A DNA stretch of 58,825 bases, from contig JAPLQE010000074.1 in NCBI GenBank assembly GCA_026399835.1, forward strand, positions 1-58,825. The letters are read 5' to 3'. Below the pieces are notes generated by a model. The model ran no database searches. It was not told where the DNA came from and worked only from the letters and a program-made list of their open reading frames with translations. Below, piece by piece: positions 31,628 to 42,761 of the stretch (positions are counted from its first letter, which is position 1; each line of letters opens with the position of its first letter). Made by a program: the position numbers and the translations under genes. Origin of the DNA: Burkholderiales bacterium (GTDB taxonomy: Bacteria > Pseudomonadota > Gammaproteobacteria > Burkholderiales > Burkholderiaceae_E).

Positions 31628-33742
31628 TCACGCGGCGAGTTTCGACAGGTCTGCCACGCGATTCATGAGACGGTGAAGGCCGTCGAGCAGCGCGAGCCGG
31701 TTGCCACGCAGTCGCGGGTCCTCGGCGTTGACCATCACGCCGTCGAAGAACGCATCGACCGGCGCGCGCAGCGACGCGAGCGTGGTGAGCGCGCCGGCAT
31801 AGTCGAGCGCCGCGAGGTGCTGCTCGGCGAGCGGCGCGACCTCGGAGATCGCCGCGTCGAGCGCGCGCTCGGCGGGCTCGGCCAGCAGCGTGCGGTCGAC
31901 CGTGATGCCGGCCATCGCACCGTCGGCCTTCCGAAGGATGTTGCCGATGCGCTTGTTCGCCGCGGCCAGGCTCGACGCTTCGGGCAGCGCGCGGAACGCG
32001 GCGATCGCGTCCAGCCGCGGCAGCACGCGGTCGAGCCGATCGGCGTCGACGGCGAGCACCGCGTCGATGTCGGCCGCCGGATGGCCCCGCTCGCGCAGCC
32101 AGCCACGCAGCCGATCCACGACGAAGGCATGGAGCGCGTCGACGGCCGGCGTGACCGCAGGCACCTCGGCGAACTGCGCGAAGGCGAATTCGAGCAGGCC
32201 GCGCAACGTGGGCGCCTCGCCCGTGGCCGTGGCCGGCCGCTCGATCAGCATCCGCAGCACGCCGAGCGCATGCCGGCGCAGCGCGAACGGGTCGCGATCG
32301 CCGGTCGGGATCGAGCCGATGCCCCAGATGCCGGCCAGCGTCTCGAGCTTGTCGGCCAGCGCGACCGCGGTCCCGGTCACGCTCGCGGGGAGGGCGTCGC
32401 CGGCGAAGCGCGGCTGGTAGTGCTCGGCGATCGCCTGCGCGACCTCGGCCGGTTCGCCGTCGTGGAGCGCGTAGTGCCGGCCCATCGACCCCTGCAGCTC
32501 GGGGAACTCGCCGACCATGCCGGTCAGCAGGTCGGCCTTGGCGAGGAGCGCCGCACGGTCGGCCGACAGCGGGTCCCCGCCGAGGGCCGGCGCGACGTGA
32601 CGCGCCAGCGCGCGCACGCGCTCGGTGCGCTGCGCCTGCGTGCCGAGCTTCGCGTGGTAGACCACCGAGCCGAGCTGCGGGCTGCGGTCGACCAGGCGGG
32701 TCTTCTTGTCCTGCTCGAAGAAGAAGCGGGCGTCGGCGAGCCGCGGCCGCACGACGCGCTGGTTGCCGTCGACGATCAGCGAGGGGTCGGCGACCGCCAT
32801 GTTCGACACGATCAGGAAACGGTGGTCGAGCCGGCCCTGCGCGTCGAACAGCGGGAAGTACTTCTGGTTGGTGCGCATCGTCAGGATCAGGCACTCCTGC
32901 GGCACCGCGAGGAACTCCCGCTCGAATGCGCCGACGTAGACCGCCGGCCATTCGACCAGCGCGCAGACCTCGTCGAGCAGCGGCGCGACCTGCGACTCGT
33001 CGCCGAGCGAGACGCCGAGCGAGGCCGCCCGCTCGCGCAGCGAGGTCTCGATGCGCGTGCGCCGCTCGGTGAAGGATGCGAGCACGCGGCCGCGCCCGGC
33101 GAGCAGCGCCTCGTACTCGTCCGCGTGCGGCACGGTGATGTCGGCCTCGCCCTGGAAGCGGTGACCGTGGGTCAGGTCGCCCGACTGCAGGCCGAGCACC
33201 GAAGCCGGCAGCACCTGCGCGCCGTGCAGCACGATCAGGCCGTGGGCGGGGCGCACGAAGCTCACGCTGGTGCGGCCATCGGCGAGCTGGTACTGCATGA
33301 CCTTCGGGATCGGCAGCTTCGCGAGCGCCTGCTCGATCAGCGGCTGCACCGTCTGCGAGAGTGTCGCGCCCGGAGCGGTGCTGCGATGGAAGAAGCACTC
33401 CTGCTTGCCGTCCGAGGCGCGCACCAGGTCCTCGACGCGCGCGCCCTGCTTGTCGGCCCACTTGCGCAGCGCGAGCGTGGGCGCCCCCTGCGCGTCGAGC
33501 GCGACCGCCACCGACGGACCCTTGACCTCGACGGCGCGGTCGTCGGCGCGCTCGCGCACGTCGGCCACGCGCACCGCGAGGCGGCGCGGCGTCGCGAAGG
33601 CCGTGCACGCGCCGCCGGCGGGCGCGAGGCCCTGCGCGCGCAGCCCGTCGACGATGGTCGCGGCGAAGGACTCGCCCAGGCGGGCCAGCGCCTTCGGGGG
33701 CAACTCCTCGGTGAACAGCTCGATCAGCAGCGGCGAATTCAC
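31628..33742 (-). CDS. glyS: Glycine--tRNA ligase beta subunit
   Basis: A 704-residue subunit of the heterotetrameric bacterial glycyl-tRNA synthetase. The N-terminus LLIELFTEELPPKAL and internal EWPAVYVGAFEREFLAVPQECLILTMRTNQKYFPLFD are diagnostic; the C-terminal anticodon-binding domain is present. GTG start at 33742. It follows glyQ with a 10-base gap. Confidence 0.97.
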   Translation of the reverse strand: MNSPLLIELFTEELPPKALARLGESFAATIVDGLRAQGLAPAGGACTAFATPRRLAVRVADVRERADDRAVEVKGPSVAVALDAQGAPTLALRKWADKQGARVEDLVRASDGKQECFFHRSTAPGATLSQTVQPLIEQALAKLPIPKVMQYQLADGRTSVSFVRPAHGLIVLHGAQVLPASVLGLQSGDLTHGHRFQGEADITVPHADEYEALLAGRGRVLASFTERRTRIETSLRERAASLGVSLGDESQVAPLLDEVCALVEWPAVYVGAFEREFLAVPQECLILTMRTNQKYFPLFDAQGRLDHRFLIVSNMAVADPSLIVDGNQRVVRPRLADARFFFEQDKKTRLVDRSPQLGSVVYHAKLGTQAQRTERVRALARHVAPALGGDPLSADRAALLAKADLLTGMVGEFPELQGSMGRHYALHDGEPAEVAQAIAEHYQPRFAGDALPASVTGTAVALADKLETLAGIWGIGSIPTGDRDPFALRRHALGVLRMLIERPATATGEAPTLRGLLEFAFAQFAEVPAVTPAVDALHAFVVDRLRGWLRERGHPAADIDAVLAVDADRLDRVLPRLDAIAAFRALPEASSLAAANKRIGNILRKADGAMAGITVDRTLLAEPAERALDAAISEVAPLAEQHLAALDYAGALTTLASLRAPVDAFFDGVMVNAEDPRLRGNRLALLDGLHRLMNRVADLSKLAA

Positions 33743-33752
33743 TGTACGGTCC

Positions 33753-34640
<888 letters not shown>

Positions 34641-34692
34641 CGTGGTGTCGGCCCCGAGCGGGGCGTCCGGCGGCTGGACGGAAACCGCGATT

Positions 34693-36306
34693 CTAGCGGC
34701 TTCGAGTGCCGTGACCGGCCCGCGCAGCGACGACGGCGACCGCGATCGCTGCGAGCGACAGCACAAATGCCGTCGCGTTGCCCAGTCGCACGAAGGGCGT
34801 GAGGCCGGTCGTGCCCTGCACGCGCACCTCCAGCACGCCGTTGGTGTTCGGCTCGAGCATCGCGGTCACGCGACCGCTCGCGTCGATCGCCGCGGTCACG
34901 CCGGTGTTCGTCGAGCGCACCATCGGACGCCCGGTCTCGAGCGTGCGCATGCGGGCGATGGCGAGGTGCTGCGGCAGCGCGTGCGAGCGTCCGAACCAGG
35001 CGATGTTGCTGACGTTCGCGAGCACGGTCGCGCCGGCCTCGCCGCGCAGCGCGAGCCTCAGCTCCTCGCCGAAGAGGTCCTCGTAGCAGATGTTGAAGGC
35101 GATGCGCTGGTCGCCGACGGAGAAGGGCGGCTGCACGGTCGCGCCCCGGGCGAAGTCGCCGAGCGGGATCGTCATCAGGTCGACGAACCACCGGAAGCCC
35201 CAGGGGACGAACTCGCCGAAGGGCACGAGGTGGTGCTTGTCGTAGCGCTGCGCGGCATCGTAGGGGTCGACCGCGGTGCCCGGGCGCAGCATCAGCACGC
35301 TGTTGGCGTACGCGGGCTGGCCGCCTGGAGCAGCCGGGGGCAGGATCGTCGGCACGCCGAGCGCGAGCGCATGGCCGCGTGCGACATGTTCGAGCACGGC
35401 CTGCGCGATCGCGGGCGGCGTCCGGTCCCAGGGCACGGTCCAGGCGATCTCGGGCAGCAGGGTCAGCGCGGCCTGGCCGTCGACGAAGCGCTGCGCGTAG
35501 TCGCGCATCGCGGCGACCGCGCGCTCGGGGCGGAACTTCATGTCCTGCTCGACGTTGCCCTGGATGAGCCGCACCGAGAGCGGCGCGCCGTGGGGACGGG
35601 TCCACGCGTCGCGGGGCACGGCGAGCGGCGCGGCGACCAGCACCGCCGCGAGGAGGGCGGCCGGCACCCCGGCGCGGCCGCGGGCGGCGCCCGGTCCGGG
35701 GATCAGCGCGGCGAGCAGCGCGGCGAGCAGCGCCGCCGCGGCGCCGACCCCGTGGACGCCGACGAGCGGCGCGAGCCGGTCGAGGGGACCGCCGAGCTGC
35801 GCGTAGCCGACCGCCAGCCACGGGAAGCCGGTGAAGACCCAGCCGCGTGCGAGTTCGCCGAGCGTCCACGCGCCCGCCAGCCCCAGGGCGCCGGCGACCG
35901 GTGCGCGGGCGGCGCCCCAGCGCGCCGCCAGCCCGACGGCGAGCGCCGGATACAGCGACAGGTAGCCGGCGAACAGCAGGACCGCCGCCGCGGCCATCAC
36001 CGACGGCATGCCGCCGTAGACGTGCATGCTGATGTGGAGCCAGGCGAGGCCGGCACCGAACCAGCCGATCCCGAAGACCGCGGCGAGTCCGGCCTGCGCG
36101 AGCGCCGACGCGCCGCGCGCCCGCACGACGCGCAGCAGCACGAACAGGCCGGCCAGCCCGGCCAGCGCGAGCGTCCAGTGATCGAGCGGCGAGAAGCTCG
36201 CGGCATGCACGAGGCCGAGCGCCAGCGCGGCCAGCACGGCACCGGCCCGGGTGCCGGCGCCCGCGCGTGGCGCGAAGCCTCCGCGCTCAGCGCGGCGCGT
36301 CGTCAT
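34693..36306 (-). CDS. lnt: Apolipoprotein N-acyltransferase Lnt
   Basis: A 537-residue inner-membrane enzyme that adds the third acyl chain to lipoproteins such as Pal. Roughly the first 210 residues hold several membrane helices; the periplasmic nitrilase domain has the Glu-Lys-Cys triad in [28 protein letters not shown] and [14 protein letters not shown] last membrane helix lies at the C-terminus. The start overlaps the corC stop by 20 bases. Confidence 0.96.
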   Translation of the reverse strand: MTTRRAERGGFAPRAGAGTRAGAVLAALALGLVHAASFSPLDHWTLALAGLAGLFVLLRVVRARGASALAQAGLAAVFGIGWFGAGLAWLHISMHVYGGMPSVMAAAAVLLFAGYLSLYPALAVGLAARWGAARAPVAGALGLAGAWTLGELARGWVFTGFPWLAVGYAQLGGPLDRLAPLVGVHGVGAAAALLAALLAALIPGPGAARGRAGVPAALLAAVLVAAPLAVPRDAWTRPHGAPLSVRLIQGNVEQDMKFRPERAVAAMRDYAQRFVDGQAALTLLPEIAWTVPWDRTPPAIAQAVLEHVARGHALALGVPTILPPAAPGGQPAYANSVLMLRPGTAVDPYDAAQRYDKHHLVPFGEFVPWGFRWFVDLMTIPLGDFARGATVQPPFSVGDQRIAFNICYEDLFGEELRLALRGEAGATVLANVSNIAWFGRSHALPQHLAIARMRTLETGRPMVRSTNTGVTAAIDASGRVTAMLEPNTNGVLEVRVQGTTGLTPFVRLGNATAFVLSLAAIAVAVVAARAGHGTRSR

Positions 36307-37153
36307 CGGACTCGGGCAGGGCCTCGACCCGCAGCAGCTGCACCGCGCGGGCGTCGGCGCGCAGCACGTCGACGCACCAGCGCCCGAGCATCACCCGGTC
36401 GCCGCGGCGGGGCACGCTGCCCAGGCGCTCGGCGACCAGGCCGCCGACCGTGTCGCTCTCGGCGTCGTCGAGCGTCGTGCCGAAGCGCTCGTTGAACTGA
36501 GCCACCGGCGTGAGCGCATGGACGCGCCAGCGCGCGCCGTTCGGGCCCGGCTCGAGCTCGAGCACGTTGCCGGCGGTCTCGTCTTGGTCGAACTCGTCCT
36601 CGATCTCGCCGACGATCTGCTCGAGCACGTCCTCGATGGTGATCAGCCCCGAGACGCCGCCGTATTCGTCGACGACGACCGCGAGGTGCTGGCGGGTGCT
36701 GCGGAAGTCGCGCAGCAGCACGTTCAGGCGCAGCGATCCGGGGATCAGCGGCGCGCGGCGCAGCAGCGAGCGGACCGTGGTGCCGGGCGCGGCGTACAGG
36801 CGCAGCAGGTCCTTCGCGTGCAGGATGCCGATCACGTTGTCGCGCTCGCCGTCGACGACCGGGAAGCGCGAGTGCGCGGTGCGGATCGCGAAGGCGACGA
36901 TGTCCGGCGTCGGCTGCGACACGTCGATGACGTCCATCTGCGAGCGCGGCACCATGATGTCGGCGGCCGACAGCTCGGCCACCTGCAGCACGCCCTCGAT
37001 CATCGACATCGCCTCGGCATCGAGGAGGTCGCGTTCCTGGGAGCGGCGAAGCAGGGCGAGCAGTTGCTCCCGATCGTCGGGCGTGCGCAGCAGCATCGCC
37101 GACATGCGCTCGAGCAGGGACGGGCGCGTCCGGCTCGAAACAGGGTCGGACAT
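36287..37153 (-). CDS. corC: CorC/HlyC family CBS-domain protein (magnesium/cobalt efflux type)
   Basis: A 288-residue cytosolic CNNM/CorC-family protein. It has an N-terminal segment with DIMVPRSQMDVI, two CBS domains (VVDGERDNVIGILHAKDLL; VVVDEYGGVSGLITIEDVLEQIVGEIEDE) and the C-terminal CorC_HlyC domain. It has been linked to Mg/Co export or resistance. It lies between ybeY and lnt, as in many Proteobacteria. Confidence 0.93.
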   Translation of the reverse strand: MSDPVSSRTRPSLLERMSAMLLRTPDDREQLLALLRRSQERDLLDAEAMSMIEGVLQVAELSAADIMVPRSQMDVIDVSQPTPDIVAFAIRTAHSRFPVVDGERDNVIGILHAKDLLRLYAAPGTTVRSLLRRAPLIPGSLRLNVLLRDFRSTRQHLAVVVDEYGGVSGLITIEDVLEQIVGEIEDEFDQDETAGNVLELEPGPNGARWRVHALTPVAQFNERFGTTLDDAESDTVGGLVAERLGSVPRRGDRVMLGRWCVDVLRADARAVQLLRVEALPESDDDAPR

Positions 37154-37246
37154 CGGATGAGGAGGGAGTCGGGACCGGTCGAGGATACCGGAGTTGCAGG
37201 GGTGGACCAAGCGCGCGCCCGACGTGCCCGGGCGCCGCGCGCGGGC

Positions 37247-37753
37247 TCAGCGGTACGGGTCGGCGATGCGGAAGCGCCGGAGCAGCGCGGTCTCGCGGGC
37301 CTCCATCTCGCGGGCCTCCTCCTCGTCCTCGTGGTCCATGCCCTGGGCATGCAGCACGCCGTGGATGACGAGATGGGCGAGGTGCTCGCGCAGCGGCTTC
37401 TTCTGCGCGCGTGCCTCGCGCACGAGCACCGGCAGGCAGATGACGATGTCTGCCTGCACCGGCCCGTCGCCCGAGCGCCGGGGCGCATCGCCCTGCGCGT
37501 CATAGGCGAAGGTGAGGACGTTGGTCGCATAGTCGCGGCCGCGGAACTGCGCGTTCAGCGCGCGGCCCTCGCGCGCACCCACGAAGCGCAGCGTCAGTTC
37601 GGCGTCGCGGTCCAGCGCGGCGAGTGCCCAGCGTCGCAGCTGTGCGCGGTCGGCCGGGCAGTCGCCGGCGCCGGGCTCGTGCTGCACCGACAGCGCGAGC
37701 CGCGGCGGCGCCGGCTCACTGCGCATCGCGCGGCGCGTGGCGTTCGTAGGCAT
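37247..37753 (-). CDS. ybeY: Endoribonuclease YbeY
   Basis: A 168-residue metal-dependent RNase for 16S rRNA 3'-end maturation and ribosome quality control. The zinc motif is [20 protein letters not shown], preceded by [14 protein letters not shown]. Two starts are possible: 37753 and Met10 at 37726, which lies just 8 bases before the phoH stop and removes poorly conserved residues. It is next to phoH, its near-universal partner. Confidence 0.96.
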   Translation of the reverse strand: MPTNATRRAMRSEPAPPRLALSVQHEPGAGDCPADRAQLRRWALAALDRDAELTLRFVGAREGRALNAQFRGRDYATNVLTFAYDAQGDAPRRSGDGPVQADIVICLPVLVREARAQKKPLREHLAHLVIHGVLHAQGMDHEDEEEAREMEARETALLRRFRIADPYR

Positions 37754-38750
37754 CGACGATGCGCGCGACCAGCGGGTGGCGGACCACGTCGCTGCTGTCG
37801 AACTCGGTGAAGGCGATGCCGCGCACCTCGCGCAGCACGCGTCGCGCCTCGATCAGTCCCGAGGGCTGGCCGCGCGGCAGGTCCATCTGCGTCATGTCGC
37901 CGGTGACCACCGCGCGCGAGCCGAAGCCGATCCGGGTGAGGAACATCTTCATCTGCTCGGGCGTGGTGTTCTGCGCCTCGTCGAGGATGATGAACGCGGT
38001 GTTCAGCGTGCGGCCGCGCATGTAGGCGAGCGGCGCGATCTCGATCGCCTGGCGCTCGAACATCCTGGTGACGCGGTCGAAGCCCATCAGGTCGTAGAGC
38101 GCGTCGTACAGCGGACGCAGATAGGGGTCGACCTTCTGGGCGAGGTCGCCGGGCAGGAACCCCAGCCGCTCGCCGGCCTCCACCGCCGGGCGGGTGAGCA
38201 CGATCTTCTTGACCGCGTCGCGCTCGAGCGCGTCCACCGCGCAGGCCACCGCGAGGTAGGTCTTTCCGGTGCCGGCCGGCCCGATGCCGAAGGTGATGTC
38301 GTGCGACAGGATGCTGCGCAGGTACTCGCGCTGGCGGGGCGTGCGGCCCTGCAGGTCGGTGCGGCGCGTGTGCAGCACCGGCGAGTCGTCCGCACCGTCC
38401 GCGCCGTCCGCGCCCGCCGCGTCGGGCGGGGCGCTCGGGGCGCCCGGCGCCGTCGAGGGCACGGGCGCGGCACGGCGCTCGCGCGGCCCGCGCAGCTCGA
38501 CCAGGCCGAGCTGGATCTGCTCGACCGACAGCGGTGCGTCGGCCTGCCGGTAGAAGTGCTCCAGCGCCCGGACGGCGTGGCGCGCCTGCACGGCCGCGCC
38601 TTCGACCGCGAAGGTGTCGGCCCGGCGCGCGATCCGCACGTCGTAGGCCTCCTCGATCTGCCGAAGGTTGTCGTCGACGGCGCCGCACAGGTTCGCGAGG
38701 CGGCGGTTGTCGGCCTCGGTGGGCCGGTAGTGCAGGACGCTGCTCTTCAA
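37716..38750 (-). CDS. PhoH-family ATPase (PhoL/YbeZ)
   Basis: A 344-residue P-loop protein. Walker A is [21 protein letters not shown], Walker B is [21 protein letters not shown], followed by [10 protein letters not shown]. The N-terminal KH-like region is short, with an Ala/Gly/Asp-rich spacer near residues 115-140. It pairs with YbeY in rRNA metabolism. The start is TTG at 38750 with GAGG a few bases upstream; no ATG gives a better N-terminus. Confidence 0.94.
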   Translation of the reverse strand: MKSSVLHYRPTEADNRRLANLCGAVDDNLRQIEEAYDVRIARRADTFAVEGAAVQARHAVRALEHFYRQADAPLSVEQIQLGLVELRGPRERRAAPVPSTAPGAPSAPPDAAGADGADGADDSPVLHTRRTDLQGRTPRQREYLRSILSHDITFGIGPAGTGKTYLAVACAVDALERDAVKKIVLTRPAVEAGERLGFLPGDLAQKVDPYLRPLYDALYDLMGFDRVTRMFERQAIEIAPLAYMRGRTLNTAFIILDEAQNTTPEQMKMFLTRIGFGSRAVVTGDMTQMDLPRGQPSGLIEARRVLREVRGIAFTEFDSSDVVRHPLVARIVDAYERHAPRDAQ

Positions 38751-38870
38751 GCTGCCTCGGTGGGGTTGCCTGCAAAGTCTACCGGGATACCGCGCCCGGC
38801 GTCGGGCGGGGCCGTGGCGGGCGTCCCGGGTCGTGGCGCAGGGTGGAGCGGCAGCGCCCGCGCGCCGCGG

Positions 38871-40211
38871 TCAGTCGACGATCGGCAGCTCGCCGCGCAG
38901 CGAATGGGGCAGCGCCGCGCCGATCCGCAGGTCGACCAGATGACCGACCAGGCGCGGCGCACCGGCGAAGTTGACCACCCGGTTGTTCTCGGTGCGCCCG
39001 GCGAGTTCGCCCGGATCCTTCTTCGAGGGGCCCTCGACCAGCACGCGCTGCATCGTGCCGACCATCGCCGCCGAGATCCGGCGCGCGTGGGCGTCGGTCG
39101 CCGCCTGCAGCCGGCGCAGCCGCTCGAGCTTGAGCGACTGCGGTGTGTCGTCGGCGAGGTCGGCGGCCGGCGTGCCGGGGCGCGACGAGTAGACGAAGGA
39201 GAACGAGCCGTCGAAGCCGATGTCCTCGATCAGCGCCATCGTCCGCTCGAAGTCGGCCTCGGTCTCGCCGGGGAAGCCGACGATGAAGTCCGAGGTGATC
39301 GACACGTCGGGCCGTGCCGCGCGCAGCCTGCGGATGATCGACTTGTACTCGAGCACGGTGTAGCCGCGCTTCATCGCGGCCAGCACGCGGTCCGAGCCCG
39401 ACTGCACCGGCAGATGGACATGGCCGGCGAGCTTGGAGATGGTGCCGTGGGCGTCGATCAGCCGCTGCGTGAACTCCAGCGGATGCGAGGTCGTGTAGCG
39501 GATCCGCTCGATGCCCGGCATCTCGGCCACGTAGTCGAGCAGCATCGCGAAATCGGCGGTCTCGTCGCCGGCGCCGGTCGCGCCCAGATACGCATTGACG
39601 TTCTGCCCGAGCAGCGTCACCTCGCGCACGCCCTGCTCGGCCAGGCCCGCGACCTCGACGAGCACGTCCTCGAAGGGGCGCGAGACCTCCTCGCCGCGGG
39701 TATAGGGCACGACGCAGAAGCTGCAGTACTTGCTGCAGCCCTCCATGATCGACACGAAGGCGCTCGCACCCTCGACGCGGGCCGGCGGCAGGTGGTCGAA
39801 CTTCTCGATCTCCGGGAAGCTGATGTCGACCTGCGCGCGGCCGGTGCGACGGCGCGCGTCGATCAGCGCCGGCAGGCGGTGCAGCGTCTGCGGCCCGAAG
39901 ACCACGTCGACGTAGGGCGCCCGGCTGACGATGTTCGCGCCTTCCTGGCTGGCCACGCAGCCGCCCACGCCGATCACCATCCCGGGCCGCTCCTTCTTGA
40001 GCGCGCGCAGCCGGCCGAGGTCCGAGAACACCTTTTCCTGCGCCTTCTCGCGCACCGAGCAGGTGTTGTAGAGCACGATGTCGGCGAGCGCCGGATCGTC
40101 GGTCATCTCGATGCCGCCGGCCTGCGACTGCCCGAGCACGTCGACCATCTTGGCCGAGTCGTACTCGTTCATCTGGCAGCCGAAGGTGCGCAGGTACAGC
40201 TTGGTGGTCAT
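38871..40211 (-). CDS. miaB: tRNA-2-methylthio-N6-dimethylallyladenosine synthase MiaB
   Basis: A 446-residue radical-SAM methylthiotransferase for tRNA A37. The UPF0004 domain has [11 protein letters not shown]; the radical-SAM cluster is [32 protein letters not shown] and a C-terminal TRAM domain ([13 protein letters not shown]) complete it. It lies upstream of phoH-ybeY in the same direction. Confidence 0.97.
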   Translation of the reverse strand: MTTKLYLRTFGCQMNEYDSAKMVDVLGQSQAGGIEMTDDPALADIVLYNTCSVREKAQEKVFSDLGRLRALKKERPGMVIGVGGCVASQEGANIVSRAPYVDVVFGPQTLHRLPALIDARRRTGRAQVDISFPEIEKFDHLPPARVEGASAFVSIMEGCSKYCSFCVVPYTRGEEVSRPFEDVLVEVAGLAEQGVREVTLLGQNVNAYLGATGAGDETADFAMLLDYVAEMPGIERIRYTTSHPLEFTQRLIDAHGTISKLAGHVHLPVQSGSDRVLAAMKRGYTVLEYKSIIRRLRAARPDVSITSDFIVGFPGETEADFERTMALIEDIGFDGSFSFVYSSRPGTPAADLADDTPQSLKLERLRRLQAATDAHARRISAAMVGTMQRVLVEGPSKKDPGELAGRTENNRVVNFAGAPRLVGHLVDLRIGAALPHSLRGELPIVD

Positions 40212-40231
40212 CTCGGTCGGGCCGGGTGGGG

Positions 40232-40609
40232 TCAGCGCTGCGGAGCGGCACGACGCGCCGCGGCGATCCGCGCGCCCAGGTCGCGGAACTCGGCATCGGA
40301 CAGCAGCCAGATCTGGACGACCTCGCCGAGCTGGCCGCGCACGTAGGCGATCTTGCGCTCGCCGTCGACCATCGCCGGCGGACGGATCATGTTGTTCTCG
40401 TCGTAGATGCGCGTGCCCGGTCCCAGCCGCAGCTCGCGTCCGTCGATCGTCGCCAGCGGGAACACGCCCATCCTCAGCCGGCCGGCCTCGGCGCCGTCGG
40501 GAAAGGTCCGGGCGGCCTGGCCATGCACGACCGGGGCCGCGATCGCCAGCACGGCGAGCGCCAGGCCGGCAGCGGCGAGGCGGGGGCGGAGACGGGCGGA
40601 GGACGGCAT
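40232..40609 (-). CDS. Small exported hypothetical protein
   Basis: A 125-residue protein with a clear signal peptide ([20 protein letters not shown], cleavage near GQA). The mature part, with [26 protein letters not shown] and a short strand-rich stretch, is the kind of small periplasmic protein often found beside miaB in Burkholderiales. I do not recognise a characterised family. It is the only gene between leuA and miaB, read in the same direction. Confidence 0.75.
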   Translation of the reverse strand: MPSSARLRPRLAAAGLALAVLAIAAPVVHGQAARTFPDGAEAGRLRMGVFPLATIDGRELRLGPGTRIYDENNMIRPPAMVDGERKIAYVRGQLGEVVQIWLLSDAEFRDLGARIAAARRAAPQR

Positions 40610-40641
40610 CGTGCGCGGATCATACCAAGGCGTCCGACGCC

Positions 40642-42333
40642 TCATGCCGCGCGTCGCGGCTGCGATGCGCCGAGCTCGCGGTCGGCCAGCCCGAGCCGGT
40701 TGGCCGCGGAGATCAGCGCGCGCAGCGAGGCCACGACGATGCTGCGGTCGATGCCCACGCCGTAGCGCGTCCCGGCCGCACCGTCGCAGGCCGCCTCGAT
40801 GAAGGCGATGGCGCGCGCGTCGGCACCGGCGTCGATCGAGCGCTCCTCGTACGCGTCGACGCGGATCGGCAGGCCGAGCGCATCGACCGCTGCATCGATC
40901 GGGCCGTTGCCCTCGCCGCGCAGCATGTGCCGCCGGCCGTCGACCGAGACCTCGAGTTCGACCTGGTGGCCGCGGTCGCTGCCGACCATCCGATGCGCGA
41001 GCAGCCGGATCCGCGCCGTCTCGTCGAGGTAGGCCTGCGAGAACAGCGTCCAGAGCTGGTCCGCCGTCACCTCGCTGCCGTGCTCGTCGGTGTGGCGCTG
41101 CACGATCGTGCTGAACTCGACCTGCAGCCGGCGCGGCATCACGATGCCGTGATGACGCTCGAGCAGGAACGAGATCCCGCCCTTGCCCGACTGGCTGTTG
41201 ACGCGGATCACCGACTCGTAGCTGCGGCCGAGGTCGGCCGGATCGATCGGCAGGTAGGGGACTTCCCAGGGCGCATCCGGCGCCTGCACCGCGAAGCCCT
41301 TCTTGATCGCGTCCTGATGCGAGCCGGAGAACGCGGTGAAGACCAGGTCGCCGACGTACGGGTGCCGCGGATGGATCGGCAGCTGGTTGCACTGCTCGAC
41401 CGTGCGCGCGACCGCGTTGATGTCGGAGAAGTCGAGCTCCGGGTCGATGCCCTGCGTGTAGAGGTTCAGCGCGAGCGTGACGAGATCGACGTTGCCGGTG
41501 CGTTCACCATTGCCGAACAGGCAGCCCTCGATGCGCTGCGCCCCCGCCAGCACCCCGAGCTCGGCCGCCGCGATCGCGGTGCCGCGGTCGTTGTGCGGAT
41601 GGACCGAGATCACCGCCGACGCGCGGTTCGGCAGGTTGCGGTCCATCCACTCGATCTGGTCGGCGTAGATGTTCGGCATCGCGCACTCGACGGTCGCGGG
41701 CAGGTTCAGGATCACCGGGCGCTGCGGGGTCGCGCCCCAGGCGTCCATCACCGCGGCGCAGACGTCGCGGGCGAAGGGCAGCTCGGTCGAGGAGAACACC
41801 TCGGGGCTGTACTCGAAGCCCCATTCGGTGCCGGGCCGCGCATCGAGCTGCTCCCGCACGAAGCGCGTGCTGCGGACCGCCAGCGCCAGCACGTCGTCCT
41901 GGCTCATGCCGAAGACCACGCGGCGGAACACCGGCGCGGTCGCGTTGTACAGGTGCACGACCGCGCGCTTCGCACCGGCCAGCGAGTCGATCGAGCGCGC
42001 GATCAGGTCCTCGCGGGCCTGCGTCAGCACGCTGATCACGACGTCGTCGGGCACCAGACCCTCCTCGATCACGTGGCGCACGAAGTCGAAATCGGTCTGC
42101 GAGGCGGCCGGGAAGCCGACCTCGATCTCCTTGACGCCGATCTTGAGCAGCGTCTCGAACATCCGCAGCTTGCGTGCGGTGTCCATCGGCTCGAACAGGG
42201 CCTGGTTGCCGTCGCGCAGGTCGGTCGACAGCCAGCGCGGCGCGCGCTCGATGGTGCGCGACGGCCAGCGGCGGTCGGGCAGGTCGATGCTCGGGAACGG
42301 TCGGTACTTGCCGGCGGGGGGCTTCATCGTCAT
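40642..42333 (-). CDS. leuA: 2-isopropylmalate synthase LeuA
   Basis: A 563-residue enzyme for the first step of leucine synthesis. The catalytic barrel has [21 protein letters not shown], the metal-binding HxH in [19 protein letters not shown] and [19 protein letters not shown]; the C-terminal regulatory domain that binds leucine ends the protein. It is the long LeuA type found in many Proteobacteria and Actinobacteria. Start ATG 42333 (Met3 at 42327 is an alternative). A leucine-rich leader peptide lies 145 bases upstream. Confidence 0.97.
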   Translation of the reverse strand: MTMKPPAGKYRPFPSIDLPDRRWPSRTIERAPRWLSTDLRDGNQALFEPMDTARKLRMFETLLKIGVKEIEVGFPAASQTDFDFVRHVIEEGLVPDDVVISVLTQAREDLIARSIDSLAGAKRAVVHLYNATAPVFRRVVFGMSQDDVLALAVRSTRFVREQLDARPGTEWGFEYSPEVFSSTELPFARDVCAAVMDAWGATPQRPVILNLPATVECAMPNIYADQIEWMDRNLPNRASAVISVHPHNDRGTAIAAAELGVLAGAQRIEGCLFGNGERTGNVDLVTLALNLYTQGIDPELDFSDINAVARTVEQCNQLPIHPRHPYVGDLVFTAFSGSHQDAIKKGFAVQAPDAPWEVPYLPIDPADLGRSYESVIRVNSQSGKGGISFLLERHHGIVMPRRLQVEFSTIVQRHTDEHGSEVTADQLWTLFSQAYLDETARIRLLAHRMVGSDRGHQVELEVSVDGRRHMLRGEGNGPIDAAVDALGLPIRVDAYEERSIDAGADARAIAFIEAACDGAAGTRYGVGIDRSIVVASLRALISAANRLGLADRELGASQPRRAA

Positions 42334-42421
42334 GGCTCGGGCTCCAGGGGTCGGTCGGGGTCGGGAATCGACCGTGATCCGGGGCGGAGGAAGCGATGAG
42401 CGTGGCCGTCGCCTCCCGCGG

Positions 42422-42529
42422 CCCCGAGCATCGGTCGGGGTACGGGGCGGGCCGGGGTGGCGCGCTGGACTGGCTCGATCAGCCCGGTGCGGGCAGCGTG
42501 CGACCCCGGCCCGACGCTAGTAGCAGCGT
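42422..42529 (-). promoter_or_regulatory. Attenuator-like pairings between leader peptide and leuA
   Basis: Read on the minus strand: a hairpin ACGCT/AGCGT (42514-42529) holds the Leu codon run; just after it GGGCCGGGGT (42503-42512) is exactly complementary to ACCCCGGCCC (42449-42458), giving 10 bp; GCCCG/CGGGC (42482-42494) overlaps the leader stop; and CCCCGA/TCGGGG (42422-42440) forms a later hairpin. Some of these exclude one another, as in amino-acid attenuators. No T-run follows, so control might act through Rho or on translation. Confidence 0.55.
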
Positions 42530-42565
42530 GGGCGGAAAAAGAAGGGCGGGGCGCAGGAAGAGCAT
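42479..42565 (-). CDS. Leucine-rich leader peptide of leuA
   Basis: A 28-residue reading frame ATG to TGA upstream of leuA. The peptide begins [19 protein letters not shown] and has eight leucines in 28 residues. Leu14-16 are encoded ctg-cta-cta (42518-42526); CTA is rare at this GC content, as expected for a codon run that senses charged tRNA-Leu. A promoter lies so close that the ATG would be at or within about three bases of the transcription start, so the message is probably leaderless. Seen directly: frame, codons, promoter. Role in leucine-dependent attenuation is inference from family knowledge. Confidence 0.7.
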   Translation of the reverse strand: MLFLRPALLFPPTLLLASGRGRTLPAPG

Positions 42566-42573
42566 CCGAAGAG

Positions 42574-42601
42574 CGTATCCGGCCGCGGGGCGGCCTGTCA
42601 A
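42574..42601 (-). promoter_or_regulatory. Sigma-70 promoter for the leuA leader
   Basis: On the minus strand a consensus TTGACA (42601-42596) is followed after 16 bases by GATACG (42579-42574). Transcription would start near 42567, right at the leader ATG. Confidence 0.6.
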
Positions 42602-42663
42602 ACACGCGCCGCCTCGCCGTCCCGGCGCGCCGCGCTGGGCACGGTGCATGCAGTACGGTTACC

Positions 42664-42710
42664 GGTGCTTGCAATGTCGCGGTGCACGGCGGTGCAAGCC
42701 GGTGCACGGG
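42664..42710. repeat. GGTGCA repeats in 10-bp phase
   Basis: Three successive 10-mers begin GGTGCA at 42681, 42691 and 42701, with GGTGCT at 42664. One helical turn spacing places them on one face of DNA. They lie 50-100 bases upstream of the exported protein gene at 42762 and may be regulator sites. GGTGCAC is also the half-site of the mhp palindrome at 49461. Confidence 0.5.
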
Positions 42711-42761
42711 CATCGTCGCGCCGCCGTTGAACCGGCACGTCGCCCACAGATGGAGAAGTTC

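Noticed and set aside
40628-40642. Palindrome AGGCGTCCGACGCCT at the leuA stop as a terminator
   Set aside because: Arms are short once a real loop is allowed, it overlaps the stop codon and no T-run follows.
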